Origin: Pseudomonadota bacterium
GTDB lineage: Bacteria > Pseudomonadota > Alphaproteobacteria > Rhizobiales > Rhizobiaceae
Reading direction: 5' to 3'
Length of the DNA stretch: 38,142 bases
Assembly: GCA_023390055.1 (NCBI GenBank)
Contig: JAEWDP010000150.1
Location: 1-38,142, forward strand
Of this stretch, positions 16,152 to 23,997 are shown piece after piece; the first letter of the stretch is position 1; each line of letters begins with the position of its first letter. The notes under the pieces were generated by a model that saw only the letters and a list, made by a program, of their open reading frames with translations, was not told the origin of the DNA and did no database searches. The position numbers and the translations under genes are program-made.

Positions 16152-17086
16152 TACCCGACCCTCATGCCGGGCACAATTGGCGTGCCACGCAGGAAATCAC
16201 CCCCGTCCAGCGGTTTTGCACCTGCCTTTTGCAGGCGCGTCAATCTGACCGCGCCGCTACCACAGGCAACAGCCAGGGTATTGTCGAGCACCTCCCCGGG
16301 TGCGCCATCTCCATCTGTTAGTTCCGAACGAAGGACCTTTATACGCTCTGATTTACCGTTCACGTTCGCCTCCATCCACGCACCGGGAAAGGGAGAAAGG
16401 CCGCGAATATGATTGTGGACTTCCTCGGATCGGCGTGAAAAATCGACGCGCGCTTCACCCTTGTCAATCTTCGTCGCGTAAAGGACCCCGTCTGCGGCCT
16501 GCTGTGTCAGTTGCAGATTTCCGCTTTGGAGCCGCGCCATGGCCTCGACCATCGCATCCGCCCCAATGAACATGAGTTGGTCGTGCAGTTCTCCAGCAGT
16601 GGTATTGGCACCGATTTCCACCTCGCGGACCAGCGCAACCGGACCTGTGTCCAGTCCCTTGTCCATCTTCATGATCATCATGCCGGTTTGTTGGTCGCCC
16701 GCCAAGATTGCCCGCTGAATAGGCGCTGCACCACGCCAACGGGGCAGTAGCGAAGCGTGACCATTGTAGCAACCAAGCCGCGTGCCGCTCAAAACAGCTT
16801 CTGGCAAAAGCAGGCCATAGGCAACAACGACTGCAACATCTGCATGCAATGCACGGAACTGCGCGCGATCTTCTTCCGATTTGAAATTGACCGGCGTTCG
16901 CACGGCGATACCGAGACGCTCCGCGGCCTGGTGGACGGGAGATTTGTGAAGATCAAGGCCACGCCGACCACCTGGGCGCGGCGGCTGGGTATAGACAGCA
17001 ACGATCTCGTGCCCGGCCTTTTTCAGAGCCATAAGCGTCGGGACCGAGAATTCCGGCGTGCCCATGAAAACAACGCGAAGAGCCAT
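16151..17086 (-). CDS. fmt: Methionyl-tRNA formyltransferase
   Basis: Formylates initiator Met-tRNA using 10-formyl-tetrahydrofolate. The 311-residue protein has the N-terminal formyltransferase domain with GTPEFSVPTL, the catalytic segment YNGHASLLPRWRGAAPI (Asn108, His110) and GLDTGP (Asp146), then the C-terminal tRNA-binding domain (about 205-305). I start at ATG 17086; a GTG at 17089 would add one residue. It lies 64 nt downstream of def and ends in truA's start codon. The def-fmt pairing reflects addition and later removal of the formyl group. Confidence 0.97.
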   Translation of the reverse strand: MALRVVFMGTPEFSVPTLMALKKAGHEIVAVYTQPPRPGGRRGLDLHKSPVHQAAERLGIAVRTPVNFKSEEDRAQFRALHADVAVVVAYGLLLPEAVLSGTRLGCYNGHASLLPRWRGAAPIQRAILAGDQQTGMMIMKMDKGLDTGPVALVREVEIGANTTAGELHDQLMFIGADAMVEAMARLQSGNLQLTQQAADGVLYATKIDKGEARVDFSRRSEEVHNHIRGLSPFPGAWMEANVNGKSERIKVLRSELTDGDGAPGEVLDNTLAVACGSGAVRLTRLQKAGAKPLDGGDFLRGTPIVPGMRVG

Positions 17087-17150
17087 CACAACCTGTCCTT
17101 GATATCAGCGGTTCCAGAATGCAGCCAACATGATCATGGCGCAACCGGCG

Positions 17151-17666
17151 TCAGACCGCGCGTGCCCTCGATGCCTTGGTGAATTTCTTGATCACCATCT
17201 CCCGTTTGAGACGGGAGATATGGTCGATGAACAACACGCCATTGAGATGGTCGATCTCATGCTGAAGGCAGGTAGCCAGAAGTCCCTCGGCCTCGATTGA
17301 CTGCTGTTTTCCCTCCCGATCGATATAATTCACCGTTACGGTCGCCGGACGCTCAACCTCCGCATAATAGTCGGGAATGGACAGACATCCTTCTTCGTAA
17401 GAGGACCGTGCGTCGGAGGAGTTGACGATCTCCGGATTAATGACGACGAACGGCGCCTTTTCTTCGTCGTCGCGCGAGACATCAATCACGAGCATGCGCC
17501 GGGGCACGCCGATCTGAATGGCTGCCAGGCCTATTCCGGGAGCATCATACATCGTCTCCAGCATGTCATCGGCAAGGCGTGCAATTTCGGTATTGACCTG
17601 CTCGACAGGCTTGGAAACCTGTCGCAGAACGGGGTCGGGAAGGATGATAAGAGGCTTGATCGTCAT
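17151..17666 (-). CDS. def: Peptide deformylase
   Basis: Removes the formyl group from nascent proteins. The 171-residue metalloenzyme has all three motifs: GIGLAAIQ (44-51), EEGCLS (91-96, ligand Cys94) and QHEIDH (135-140, ligands His136 and His140, catalytic Glu137). I chose the ATG at 17666 because MTIKPLIILPDPVLR is the usual N-terminus; an upstream in-frame start at 17714 would add 16 unlikely residues. It is divergent from rmuC and precedes fmt. Confidence 0.96.
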   Translation of the reverse strand: MTIKPLIILPDPVLRQVSKPVEQVNTEIARLADDMLETMYDAPGIGLAAIQIGVPRRMLVIDVSRDDEEKAPFVVINPEIVNSSDARSSYEEGCLSIPDYYAEVERPATVTVNYIDREGKQQSIEAEGLLATCLQHEIDHLNGVLFIDHISRLKREMVIKKFTKASRARAV

Positions 17667-17788
17667 GGCTTCCCATAGCGCATCTTTTTGCGTGATGGAA
17701 CAGTAGATGAGCAACGTCGCGCGCTATCCTGCATCACCATGTTCACGTTTTGATCTTACTTGTTGCATGAAATCTGCTAGTTTGCGCC

Positions 17789-18985
17789 ATGGACAGCATA
17801 ATCGATATTCTTCATACCTCGCTTCAGGCGCCCTTCTCAGGAGCCTTCATTGCCATTGTTGCAATCCCCATCCTTGTGGTCACAACCTGTCTCATCGTGG
17901 TGTCTTCGCATCGTCGACGGGCAGATGCCGCGCGACAGACCGATGCCCGGCTGGGTGAACTCATACGTTCGCAGGCAGAAATGCAGGGGCGGCTTTCACA
18001 GATGACCGATACGCTCGCCCGGCGACAATCGGAACTTGGCCAATCCGTCAACCAGAGGCTGGACGGCATGACAAATCGCCTTGGCAATTCCATCAACGAG
18101 CAGACGAAGTCTACACATGAGAACCTGCGGCTCCTTCAGGAACGCCTCGCCGTCATCGATGTCGCCCAAAACAATATCCAGAACCTGGCCAAGGACGTCG
18201 TGGGCCTTCAGGCAATCCTGACGAACAAGCAAACGCGTGGAGCCTTTGGTCAAGGACGCATGGAGGCAATCATCTCAGACGGGTTGCCGATGGGAGCCTA
18301 TACGTTCCAGGCCTCGCTTTCCAACGGCAAGCGGCCCGATTGCACGATCAAGATGCCAAATGGAGCACCTGCTCTCGTCATCGATGCAAAATTTCCGCTG
18401 GAGGCCTGGAACAGGTTCCGCGAGGCTTCGACACCAGACGTGCGAAAGACCGCCGGCCAACAGTTTCGACGCGATCTCGAAGTCCATATCCGGGATATTG
18501 CCGAAAAATACTTTATCGTTGGCGAGACGCAGGACATGGCATTTCTGTTTGTTCCGTCGGAGTCAATCTTTGCCGAAATCCATGAACACTTTGAAATAGT
18601 TGTGCAAAAGGCTCAGCGATCCCGCGTGGTCATCGTATCACCATCCTTGCTCATGTTGTCGATCCAGGTCATCGAAGCCGTTCTGAAAGATCAGCGAATG
18701 CGTGAACAGGCACACCTGATTCAGCATGAAGTCACAGCACTGATGGACGATCTTGCACGGCTGGACGATCGCACGCGCAAACTGCAAAGCCATTTTCTTT
18801 CAGCCCAGAGAGACGTCGAACAGATCCTCATTTCTTCCGACAAACTTACAAGGAGAGGCACGAAGATCGGCGGCTTTGAGCTGGAGGATGTTTCCACAGC
18901 CGACACCTCGGCAGAACAGAATGTATCCAACGCTGTCGAAAGCCGGACGGGAATGTTGAAGCTGCGGATGGTTGACGACGACTAG
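17789..18985 (+). CDS. rmuC: DNA recombination protein RmuC homologue
   Basis: A 398-residue protein with an N-terminal membrane segment (about 14-38), a long coiled coil (about 50-130) and the RmuC domain (about 150-350). RmuC limits recombination at inverted repeats and carries a restriction-endonuclease-like fold; the biochemical role is still poorly defined. Conserved stretches include DAKFPLEAW and FLFVPSESIFAEIHE. The start follows the divergent def gene, and the gene ends convergently with the nucleoside hydrolase. A 7-bp hairpin lies 12 nt past its stop. Confidence 0.93.
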   Translation: MDSIIDILHTSLQAPFSGAFIAIVAIPILVVTTCLIVVSSHRRRADAARQTDARLGELIRSQAEMQGRLSQMTDTLARRQSELGQSVNQRLDGMTNRLGNSINEQTKSTHENLRLLQERLAVIDVAQNNIQNLAKDVVGLQAILTNKQTRGAFGQGRMEAIISDGLPMGAYTFQASLSNGKRPDCTIKMPNGAPALVIDAKFPLEAWNRFREASTPDVRKTAGQQFRRDLEVHIRDIAEKYFIVGETQDMAFLFVPSESIFAEIHEHFEIVVQKAQRSRVVIVSPSLLMLSIQVIEAVLKDQRMREQAHLIQHEVTALMDDLARLDDRTRKLQSHFLSAQRDVEQILISSDKLTRRGTKIGGFELEDVSTADTSAEQNVSNAVESRTGMLKLRMVDDD

Positions 18986-18997
18986 CGTGCGATAACA

Positions 18998-19018
18998 GCG
19001 CAGTTTGCATGACTGCGC
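18998..19018. terminator. Weak hairpin between convergent rmuC and nucleoside hydrolase genes
   Basis: GCGCAGT and ACTGCGC form a perfect 7-bp stem with a 7-nt loop, 12 nt after rmuC. No T run follows, so terminator function is uncertain. Confidence 0.35.
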
Positions 19019-19124
19019 CAAGAGCGCGAGCGCTTGCAGCTATTGACCCGGTCGACAGGACGACGGCTTTGGAGCTGCTCGTTTGCGAACGGATAGCTGG
19101 CATGCCACCCCCGGCAGGCGCCTC

Positions 19125-20069
19125 CTAAAGTCTGGCAACACGTTCCGTCAGGAGATTGAAGAAGCCATCGGCATCGACGTGACGCATGACCGTCGCATTC
19201 GGCCTGCGTCCGGAAACCCGCCACCAGTCTACAACTGTCATCCCGACAGTCAGCTCTGATCGAAGTTCTATTTCGACATTGCAATGACGTCCGGAAAACA
19301 GTTCAGGTCGAAGCAGATAGGCAATAACTGACGGGTCATGGAGTGGGCCACCATCCGACCCATATTTTTCCTCGTCGAAACGCTCGAAAAAAGCCAGCCA
19401 GTCGACAAGAACCTTCGCAACTGGTGTGCCCAACGCAGCGATTTTTGCGATCCGGTCCTGCTTCGTCAGCAACTGATGCGTGACATCAAGAGGCATCATG
19501 ACAACTGGTAGCCCGGAACCGAAGACTGAAGCTGCCGCCTCAGGATCCACATAAATGTTGAATTCCGCAGCAGGCGTGATGTTGCCTCCTTCAAAGAACC
19601 CACCGCCCATCATCACGAGCTCCTTTATGCGTGTGGCGATCGCCGGCTCCTTCCGGAGTGCCAGAGCCACATTCGTCAGGGGCCCGAGGGTACACAGCGT
19701 CACGGTACCTTCTGGCTCACGCATCAACGTTTCAATGATGAAATCGACCGCATGCTGTTTTGAGACGGCCATTTTCGGCTCAGGCAGATCGGCGCCATCA
19801 AGGCCCGTGCGCCCGTGTACATGTTCTGCGGTGACCTGTTTGCGGACCATCGGCTGGCTGGCGCCTTCATAAACATCAACGTCCGGGCGCCCGCACAGTT
19901 CACAGACAATCCGGGCATTGCGGCTCGTCAGTGTCAACGGAACATTGCCCGCCACAGCACACAGACCAAGAACCTCCAACTCATCAGGACTGGCGAATGC
20001 AAGCATGATCGCGGCAGCATCATCCTGCCCTGGATCGGTGTCGATGATGATCTTTCTTCGCTGTGTCAT
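19125..20069 (-). CDS. Inosine-uridine-preferring type nucleoside hydrolase
   Basis: Cleaves the N-glycosidic bond of ribonucleosides, releasing base and ribose for salvage. The 314-residue protein has the calcium-binding N-terminal motif DTDPGQDDA (from Asp10), an NVAL stretch and the late Asp-containing segment DPSVIAYLL typical of the family. The exact nucleoside preference is not readable. I chose the ATG at 20069, which is preceded by GAAGG with suitable spacing; a longer frame would add 25 unlikely residues. No transporter or salvage operon is adjacent. It is divergent from hsp20 and convergent with rmuC. Confidence 0.92.
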   Translation of the reverse strand: MTQRRKIIIDTDPGQDDAAAIMLAFASPDELEVLGLCAVAGNVPLTLTSRNARIVCELCGRPDVDVYEGASQPMVRKQVTAEHVHGRTGLDGADLPEPKMAVSKQHAVDFIIETLMREPEGTVTLCTLGPLTNVALALRKEPAIATRIKELVMMGGGFFEGGNITPAAEFNIYVDPEAAASVFGSGLPVVMMPLDVTHQLLTKQDRIAKIAALGTPVAKVLVDWLAFFERFDEEKYGSDGGPLHDPSVIAYLLRPELFSGRHCNVEIELRSELTVGMTVVDWWRVSGRRPNATVMRHVDADGFFNLLTERVARL

Positions 20070-20291
20070 ACCGGAACCTTCAATGTTTTGATTGTCAACC
20101 TTTGCTACACGGCCGGTGATTGCCAGGCAATTGACCCAAGCCACTGATCCTCGTGTGAGGCAACGCCTTCCTTCGGCCGACTATGCAACCTGTCCTTACA
20201 GCAATACGGGCCACAACACTGTCGATCTGGACATGAGAGCCAGAACCGGCGGATCTTGATATCGACCAGCGCATCGAACACACGGGCTCTG

Positions 20292-20315
20292 GCGGGAGAA
20301 GTCACTTTTTCCCGC
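20292..20315 (+). other. Inverted repeat next to the hsp20 promoter
   Basis: GCGGGAGAA and TTTTCCCGC pair over 9 bp with one G-T pair around a 6-nt loop. Its right edge touches the candidate -35 element, so it could be an operator. Confidence 0.35.
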
Positions 20316-20343
20316 TTGCACCTTGTAAAGCTCATTCCCATAT
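20315..20343 (+). promoter_or_regulatory. Candidate RpoH-type promoter of hsp20
   Basis: CTTGCA (20315-20320) and CCATAT (20338-20343) are separated by 17 nt. This resembles the CTTG / CCCAT-type elements of alphaproteobacterial heat-shock promoters and gives a leader of about 55 nt. Confidence 0.4.
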
Positions 20344-20405
20344 TGCCGTAAGCGCGGAGCCGTATGACGGGCCGCAATCCAGGTCGCTTTCACAAGGACT
20401 GAAGA

Positions 20406-20834
20406 ATGAGCCGAGTAACGCCTTTTGCAAGCCCTCTGCTTTTGGGCTTCGATGCCATGGAAAAGACGCTCGAGCGGCTGGCAAAGGCCAATGATGGGTA
20501 CCCTCCCTATAATATCGAGCGCCTCCAAGCCGAGGCGTCGGGGGCACCCGAGCGACTGCGCATCACTGTCGCTGTTGCCGGGTTCTCCGAGAGTGAACTC
20601 GATGTCTCAATGGAAGAGAACCAGTTGATGATTCGTGGCCGGCAGGCCGATCAGTCGGACAGGGACTATCTATATCGTGGTATCGCGGCGCGCCAGTTCC
20701 AGCGCATGTTCGTCCTGGCCGATGGAATGGAAGTATCTGGTGCGTCACTAAAAAACGGCCTTCTGTTGATCGACATCATTCGCCTCGAGCCAGAACGGAT
20801 GGTGCGAAAAATTAACATTTCGGTCCCACAATAG
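20406..20834 (+). CDS. Small heat shock protein, Hsp20/alpha-crystallin family
   Basis: An ATP-independent holdase chaperone of 142 residues that keeps unfolding proteins soluble. The N-terminus (SPLLLGFDAMEKTLERLAK) matches IbpA-like sHsps of alphaproteobacteria. The alpha-crystallin domain follows (about 45-135), with FSESELDVSMEENQLMIRG and the LKNGLLLIDI strand near its end. The C-terminal I-x-I anchor is NISV. AAGGA lies about 6 nt before ATG. No ROSE-type RNA thermometer was recognised; the control is more likely transcriptional. The DUF1150 gene follows 45 nt downstream, a pairing common in this group. Confidence 0.93.
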   Translation: MSRVTPFASPLLLGFDAMEKTLERLAKANDGYPPYNIERLQAEASGAPERLRITVAVAGFSESELDVSMEENQLMIRGRQADQSDRDYLYRGIAARQFQRMFVLADGMEVSGASLKNGLLLIDIIRLEPERMVRKINISVPQ

Positions 20835-20861
20835 GGCAACGACATTATAGTCGTTACGCCC
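20834..20861 (+). other. Hairpin between hsp20 and the DUF1150 gene
   Basis: AACGAC and GTCGTT form a perfect 6-bp stem with a 6-nt loop, extended by GGGC/GCCC across a 2-nt bulge. It starts at the hsp20 stop and ends 18 nt before the next ATG. It may act as a processing or attenuation point; there is no T tract. Confidence 0.45.
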
Positions 20862-20879
20862 TCAATGCTGGAGGCTGGC

Positions 20880-21137
20880 ATGCTCCTGAAAGAAACCACC
20901 ACGCACCTGACACAATCGGAACTCGCGCATCTGGGCGCAGGGGAAGTTGGTTACATTCGAAAAATCAGGTCCGACGAGATCTCGCAATGCTTCCCGGAAG
21001 CACCCGAGATGGATCCGGATCTTGATTTGTGGGCGCTGTTTGGCGCCGATGGCACGCCGATCCTCCTGACCGACAATCGTTCGAGCACCTTCTTCAAGGC
21101 AGCCGAAGACGATCTCAGGACCGTCAGCCTGCATTAG
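20880..21137 (+). CDS. DUF1150 family protein
   Basis: An 85-residue protein of unknown function. The segment SELAHLGAGEVGYIRKIRS and the later DLDLWALFGADGTPILLTDNR match the DUF1150 family, which I know only from alphaproteobacteria. I chose ATG 20880, with GGAGG five bases ahead; an ATG at 20865 would add five residues. It follows hsp20 after a small hairpin and is probably co-transcribed, so a stress-related role is inferred by position only. It converges with trmB. Confidence 0.88.
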   Translation: MLLKETTTHLTQSELAHLGAGEVGYIRKIRSDEISQCFPEAPEMDPDLDLWALFGADGTPILLTDNRSSTFFKAAEDDLRTVSLH

Positions 21138-21149
21138 TAGACAGCGATT

Positions 21150-21851
21150 TCAGGTTTTGCGGAATGTGAGGTAGGCTGAAGAACGCCCCTCGCGTCGTGC
21201 CTTGGCTTCGTATCGCGTCCCGGGCCAGCCATCAAACGGCGTCAGCCAGTCCGCCGCCTCATTGGCGAGCCATGCAAACCCACCGTGATCCCGGCATCGC
21301 AACAGCGTCCAGTTGACGTAGCTATCGATATCGGATGCGAAAAGAAACAATCCACCCGGCTTCAGCACGCGGTGAAACCGATCAAGATTGACCTGTGAAA
21401 CAAAGCGGCGCTTCCAGTGCTTCCGTTTCGGCCATGGATCCGGATAGAGCAGGTCGATACGATCAATGGAACCTGCCGGCAGCCAATCAAGGACCTGGGT
21501 GGCATCGTCGTCATAAACACGTATGTTCTTCAAATCCAGATCATCGATCCGCCGCAACAGCTTCGCCATGGAGTTGACGAACGGCTCGACACCGACAAAC
21601 CCGGTCTGCGGACATTCGACGGCACGATGTACCAGATGTTCACCGCCTCCGAAGCCGATCTCCAGCCTTATCTCTTCGACCGCGACCGGAAACAGCTCCG
21701 ACAGACGATCCGGTACGCTCTCTGCCAGATCAAGTTTCAGCTGCGGAAGGAGCGATACCAGTCCTTCCGCCTGTCGCTCCCTCAGCGGTTTTCCCTTACG
21801 CCGGCCGAAAAAGGCCTCGGTTGCCCGATTTGGGTGCTGCTGGTCATTCAT
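21150..21851 (-). CDS. trmB: tRNA (guanine-N7-)-methyltransferase
   Basis: Methylates G46 of tRNA variable loops with S-adenosylmethionine. The 233-residue Rossmann enzyme shows the cofactor loop EIGFGGGEHL, the acidic end of the next strand (VGVEPF), DDATQVLDWL and the family signature DPWPKRKHWKRRFV. Length is typical. It follows metK in the same direction by 80 nt, so enzyme and cofactor synthesis are neighbours, but a terminator-like hairpin stands just before its start. Confidence 0.96.
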   Translation of the reverse strand: MNDQQHPNRATEAFFGRRKGKPLRERQAEGLVSLLPQLKLDLAESVPDRLSELFPVAVEEIRLEIGFGGGEHLVHRAVECPQTGFVGVEPFVNSMAKLLRRIDDLDLKNIRVYDDDATQVLDWLPAGSIDRIDLLYPDPWPKRKHWKRRFVSQVNLDRFHRVLKPGGLFLFASDIDSYVNWTLLRCRDHGGFAWLANEAADWLTPFDGWPGTRYEAKARREGRSSAYLTFRKT

Positions 21852-21860
21852 CGCGGTTGT

Positions 21861-21900
21861 CCAAAATCAAAAGCGGGTGGAATTGAATGCCACCCGCTTT
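21861..21900 (-). terminator. Rho-independent terminator or attenuator between metK and trmB
   Basis: On the minus strand AAAGCGGGTGG and CCACCCGCTTT pair perfectly over 11 bp with a 9-nt loop, followed by TGATTTTGG. It lies about 31 nt after metK and about 20 nt before the trmB ATG, so trmB is either read through it or starts from a promoter within or after it. Confidence 0.75.
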
Positions 21901-21931
21901 ACAGTTTTCGCAACTGATCCGTAAAGATCAA

Positions 21932-23176
21932 TCAGGCTGATTTAAGTGCTTCCTTCAGCGGTTGTACAAGATCGACCTTCTCCCAGGAGAACGAACCGTC
22001 ACGGCCTGGCTTTCTGCCAAAATGACCATAGGCCGCTGTCTTGGCATAGATAGGCTTGTTCAGATCGAGGTGCTTGCGAATACCCGTTGGCGAAAGATCC
22101 ATGACCTTTCGCAGTGCCGCCTCCACTTCAACCTCAGTGGTATTCTTTGCTGTTCCATGCAGGTTCACATAGACGGATACAGGCTGGGAAATTCCAATGG
22201 CATAGGCGATCTGTATGGTGCAGCGATCCGCCAGGCCGGCAGCAACCACGTTCTTTGCGAGATATCGCGCAGCATAGGCCGCCGATCGATCCACCTTCGT
22301 CGTGTCCTTGCCGGAGAAGGCACCGCCTCCATGTGGGGCCGCACCTCCATAAGTATCCACGATGATCTTTCGACCCGTGAGACCGGCATCACCATCCGGG
22401 CCGCCGATTACAAACTTTCCTGTCGGGTTTATGTACCACTTGCAATCATCAGCGATCTTCAGCCCGTTGAACGCCTCCAGAATATAGGGTTCCACAACAG
22501 AACGAACTTTCGCAGAATCCCAGGTTTCATCGAGGTGCTGCGTCGAAAGGACGATCGAATCCACACATGACGGCTCACCATTTTCGTAGCGCACCGTTAT
22601 CTGGCTCTTCGCATCAGGACCGAGCCTGCCGACATCCCCTTCTCCCTTTTTCCGAGCGGCTGCGAGAAGCTGAAGGACCTTGTGGGAATAGTAGATCGGT
22701 GCCGGCATGAGATCCGGCGTTTCCTTGCAGGCATAACCGAACATGATGCCCTGGTCGCCCGCACCTTCGTCGCCCTGCTTGTCTGCAGCACTGTCAACGC
22801 CCTGGGCAATATCGGTAGATTGCGAATGCAACAGAACGTCTATCTTCACCTTTTTCCAGTGAAACCCGTCCTGCTCATAACCGATATCCCGGATTGCCTT
22901 GCGGGCGGCCGACTTGAACTTCGAAGGATTGATGACATCGTTGCCGTTCTTGTCCTTCTTCATGAGACTGGTCGGAAGGCGAACTTCGCCAGCAATCACG
23001 ACCCGATTGGTTGTGGCAAGGGTCTCGCAGGCAATACGAACAGTCCAGGGATCCACCCCCGTTTTGGCCGCTTCGCGATAAATCAGGTCCACGATCTCGT
23101 CTGAAATCCGATCGCAAACCTTATCAGGATGGCCTTCAGCAACGGACTCGCTGGTAAAGAGAAAACTGCTGCGCAT
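21932..23176 (-). CDS. metK: S-adenosylmethionine synthetase
   Basis: Makes S-adenosylmethionine from methionine and ATP. The 414-residue protein carries the family motifs GAGDQGIMFGYA (about 138-149) and GGGAFSGKDTTKVDRSAAY (near 280), with FTSESVAEGHPDKVCD at the N-terminus. It is somewhat longer than E. coli MetK (384), as in other rhizobia, with insertions near 73-85. The ATG follows GAGGGGAA. An operator-like palindrome overlaps the promoter region, indicating control by intracellular methyl-cycle metabolites. Confidence 0.97.
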   Translation of the reverse strand: MRSSFLFTSESVAEGHPDKVCDRISDEIVDLIYREAAKTGVDPWTVRIACETLATTNRVVIAGEVRLPTSLMKKDKNGNDVINPSKFKSAARKAIRDIGYEQDGFHWKKVKIDVLLHSQSTDIAQGVDSAADKQGDEGAGDQGIMFGYACKETPDLMPAPIYYSHKVLQLLAAARKKGEGDVGRLGPDAKSQITVRYENGEPSCVDSIVLSTQHLDETWDSAKVRSVVEPYILEAFNGLKIADDCKWYINPTGKFVIGGPDGDAGLTGRKIIVDTYGGAAPHGGGAFSGKDTTKVDRSAAYAARYLAKNVVAAGLADRCTIQIAYAIGISQPVSVYVNLHGTAKNTTEVEVEAALRKVMDLSPTGIRKHLDLNKPIYAKTAAYGHFGRKPGRDGSFSWEKVDLVQPLKEALKSA

Positions 23177-23208
23177 TCGGGATTCCCCTCAAAGAAATAA
23201 ACAGTCCT

Positions 23209-23237
23209 TTGTTAGTGCCTTAGTCGCATAAAGACAA
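23209..23237 (-). promoter_or_regulatory. Candidate promoter of metK
   Basis: On the minus strand TTGTCT (23232-23237) and TAACAA (23209-23214) are 17 nt apart, about 33 nt before the metK ATG. The palindrome at 23239-23260 lies immediately upstream of the -35 element. Confidence 0.4.
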
Positions 23238-23238
23238 G

Positions 23239-23260
23239 CGCATAAATATATCTTTATATG
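23239..23260. promoter_or_regulatory. Operator-like palindrome upstream of metK
   Basis: The 22-bp site is a near-palindrome; on the minus strand its core reads CATATAAAGATATATTTATG. A second half-site, CGCATAAA, is repeated 14 bp away at 23225-23232. The form resembles sites I associate from memory with ArsR-type regulators of the S-adenosylmethionine cycle (SahR/SamR) in alphaproteobacteria; the identity is inferred. Confidence 0.5.
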
Positions 23261-23293
23261 TCCAACAGTCGCTATGGCAGCATAAAAATCTCA

Positions 23294-23317
23294 TAAAAAA
23301 AGCGGCTGACCGCCGCT
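23294..23317 (-). terminator. Rho-independent terminator of the XRE regulator gene
   Basis: On the minus strand AGCGGC and GCCGCT form a 6-bp stem with a 5-nt loop, followed by seven T residues (complement of 23294-23300). It lies about 25 nt after the regulator's stop and separates it from metK. Confidence 0.85.
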
Positions 23318-23342
23318 CTTTTCGCTTTTACCAGACTTCAGG

Positions 23343-23765
23343 TCACTCCGCTTCAGCTTCAGCGGCCAGAGCCTTGACGAGATCAACGATCCGGCGCCTT
23401 ACCTTTGGATCACTGATCTTGACGAAAGCGCGGTTAAGTTGGAGCCCTTCCGAAGACGACAGGAAGTCAACAACATAATTGGGGCTCGAACTGTCGTCCG
23501 AGCCGCCCGCCCCCACGCCATTGTCACCGGGCGCATCTTCGAAGAAGAAGGAAACGGGAACGTTCAGGATGCTTGAGATGTTCTGCAGGCGGCTAGCGCC
23601 TACACGGTTCGTGCCTTTTTCATATTTCTGAATCTGCTGAAAGGTAATCCCCAGGCTTTCACCAAGCTTTTCCTGGCTCATACCAAGCATGGTACGACGA
23701 AGGCGGATCCGACTGCCCACATGAATATCAATCGGATTCGGCTTCTTCTTATTCTCAATCATCAT
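23343..23765 (-). CDS. praR: XRE-family transcriptional regulator, PraR-like
   Basis: A 140-residue DNA-binding protein. The helix-turn-helix (about 17-72) contains RIRLRRTMLGMSQEKLGESL and GITFQQIQKYEKGTNR. The C-terminal part is short and acidic at the end. The sequence closely resembles the conserved rhizobial regulator known as PraR in Rhizobium leguminosarum and Azorhizobium, which affects quorum sensing, biofilm formation and reb genes; assignment is from memory of the family. It ends at a strong terminator before metK and has its own promoter candidate upstream, so it looks monocistronic. Confidence 0.8.
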   Translation of the reverse strand: MMIENKKKPNPIDIHVGSRIRLRRTMLGMSQEKLGESLGITFQQIQKYEKGTNRVGASRLQNISSILNVPVSFFFEDAPGDNGVGAGGSDDSSSPNYVVDFLSSSEGLQLNRAFVKISDPKVRRRIVDLVKALAAEAEAE

Positions 23766-23873
23766 TATGTCCTGAAAATTGGTGGTCGATGAACTCGATC
23801 CGCGCTGACTGATACTTGTTTCTCAGTCGAGCGCCTCCACTCGTGTTGCAACATACGAACCCCAGCGGCGCGC

Positions 23874-23902
23874 ACTATGCATTTTTGCAGCTTTTCGGTC
23901 AA
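23874..23902 (-). promoter_or_regulatory. Candidate promoter of the PraR-like gene
   Basis: On the minus strand TTGACC (23897-23902) and CATAGT (23874-23879) are separated by 17 nt, with a leader of about 100 nt. Two direct copies of TTCGAGTT (plus strand 23903-23910 and 23912-23919) abut the -35 element upstream. Confidence 0.45.
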
Positions 23903-23997
23903 TTCGAGTTGTTCGAGTTACACTGGCATTTCTTGCCGGTTTTCGAACGAATCATGTATTTCTGTATTTCTTCGGGACAATCCGCATCCCGCAATAC

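Larger units (their letters stand above)
20070..20405. other. Intergenic region between divergent nucleoside hydrolase and hsp20 genes
   Basis: 336 bp with no supported gene. The right end holds a hairpin and a heat-shock-type promoter candidate for hsp20. Nothing convincing was seen in the left 200 bp. Confidence 0.6.

Noticed and set aside
18986..19124. Short frames between rmuC and the nucleoside hydrolase gene
   Set aside because: Convergent intergenic region with small hairpins only; no start or family support.
20345..20405. ROSE-type RNA thermometer in the hsp20 leader
   Set aside because: The conserved anti-Shine-Dalgarno U(U/C)GCU motif and the multi-hairpin layout were not seen; the AAGGA site appears unpaired.
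23177..23300. SAM riboswitch in the metK leader
   Set aside because: No recognisable SAM-II or SAM/SAH core; the notable feature is a DNA palindrome upstream of the likely start site.
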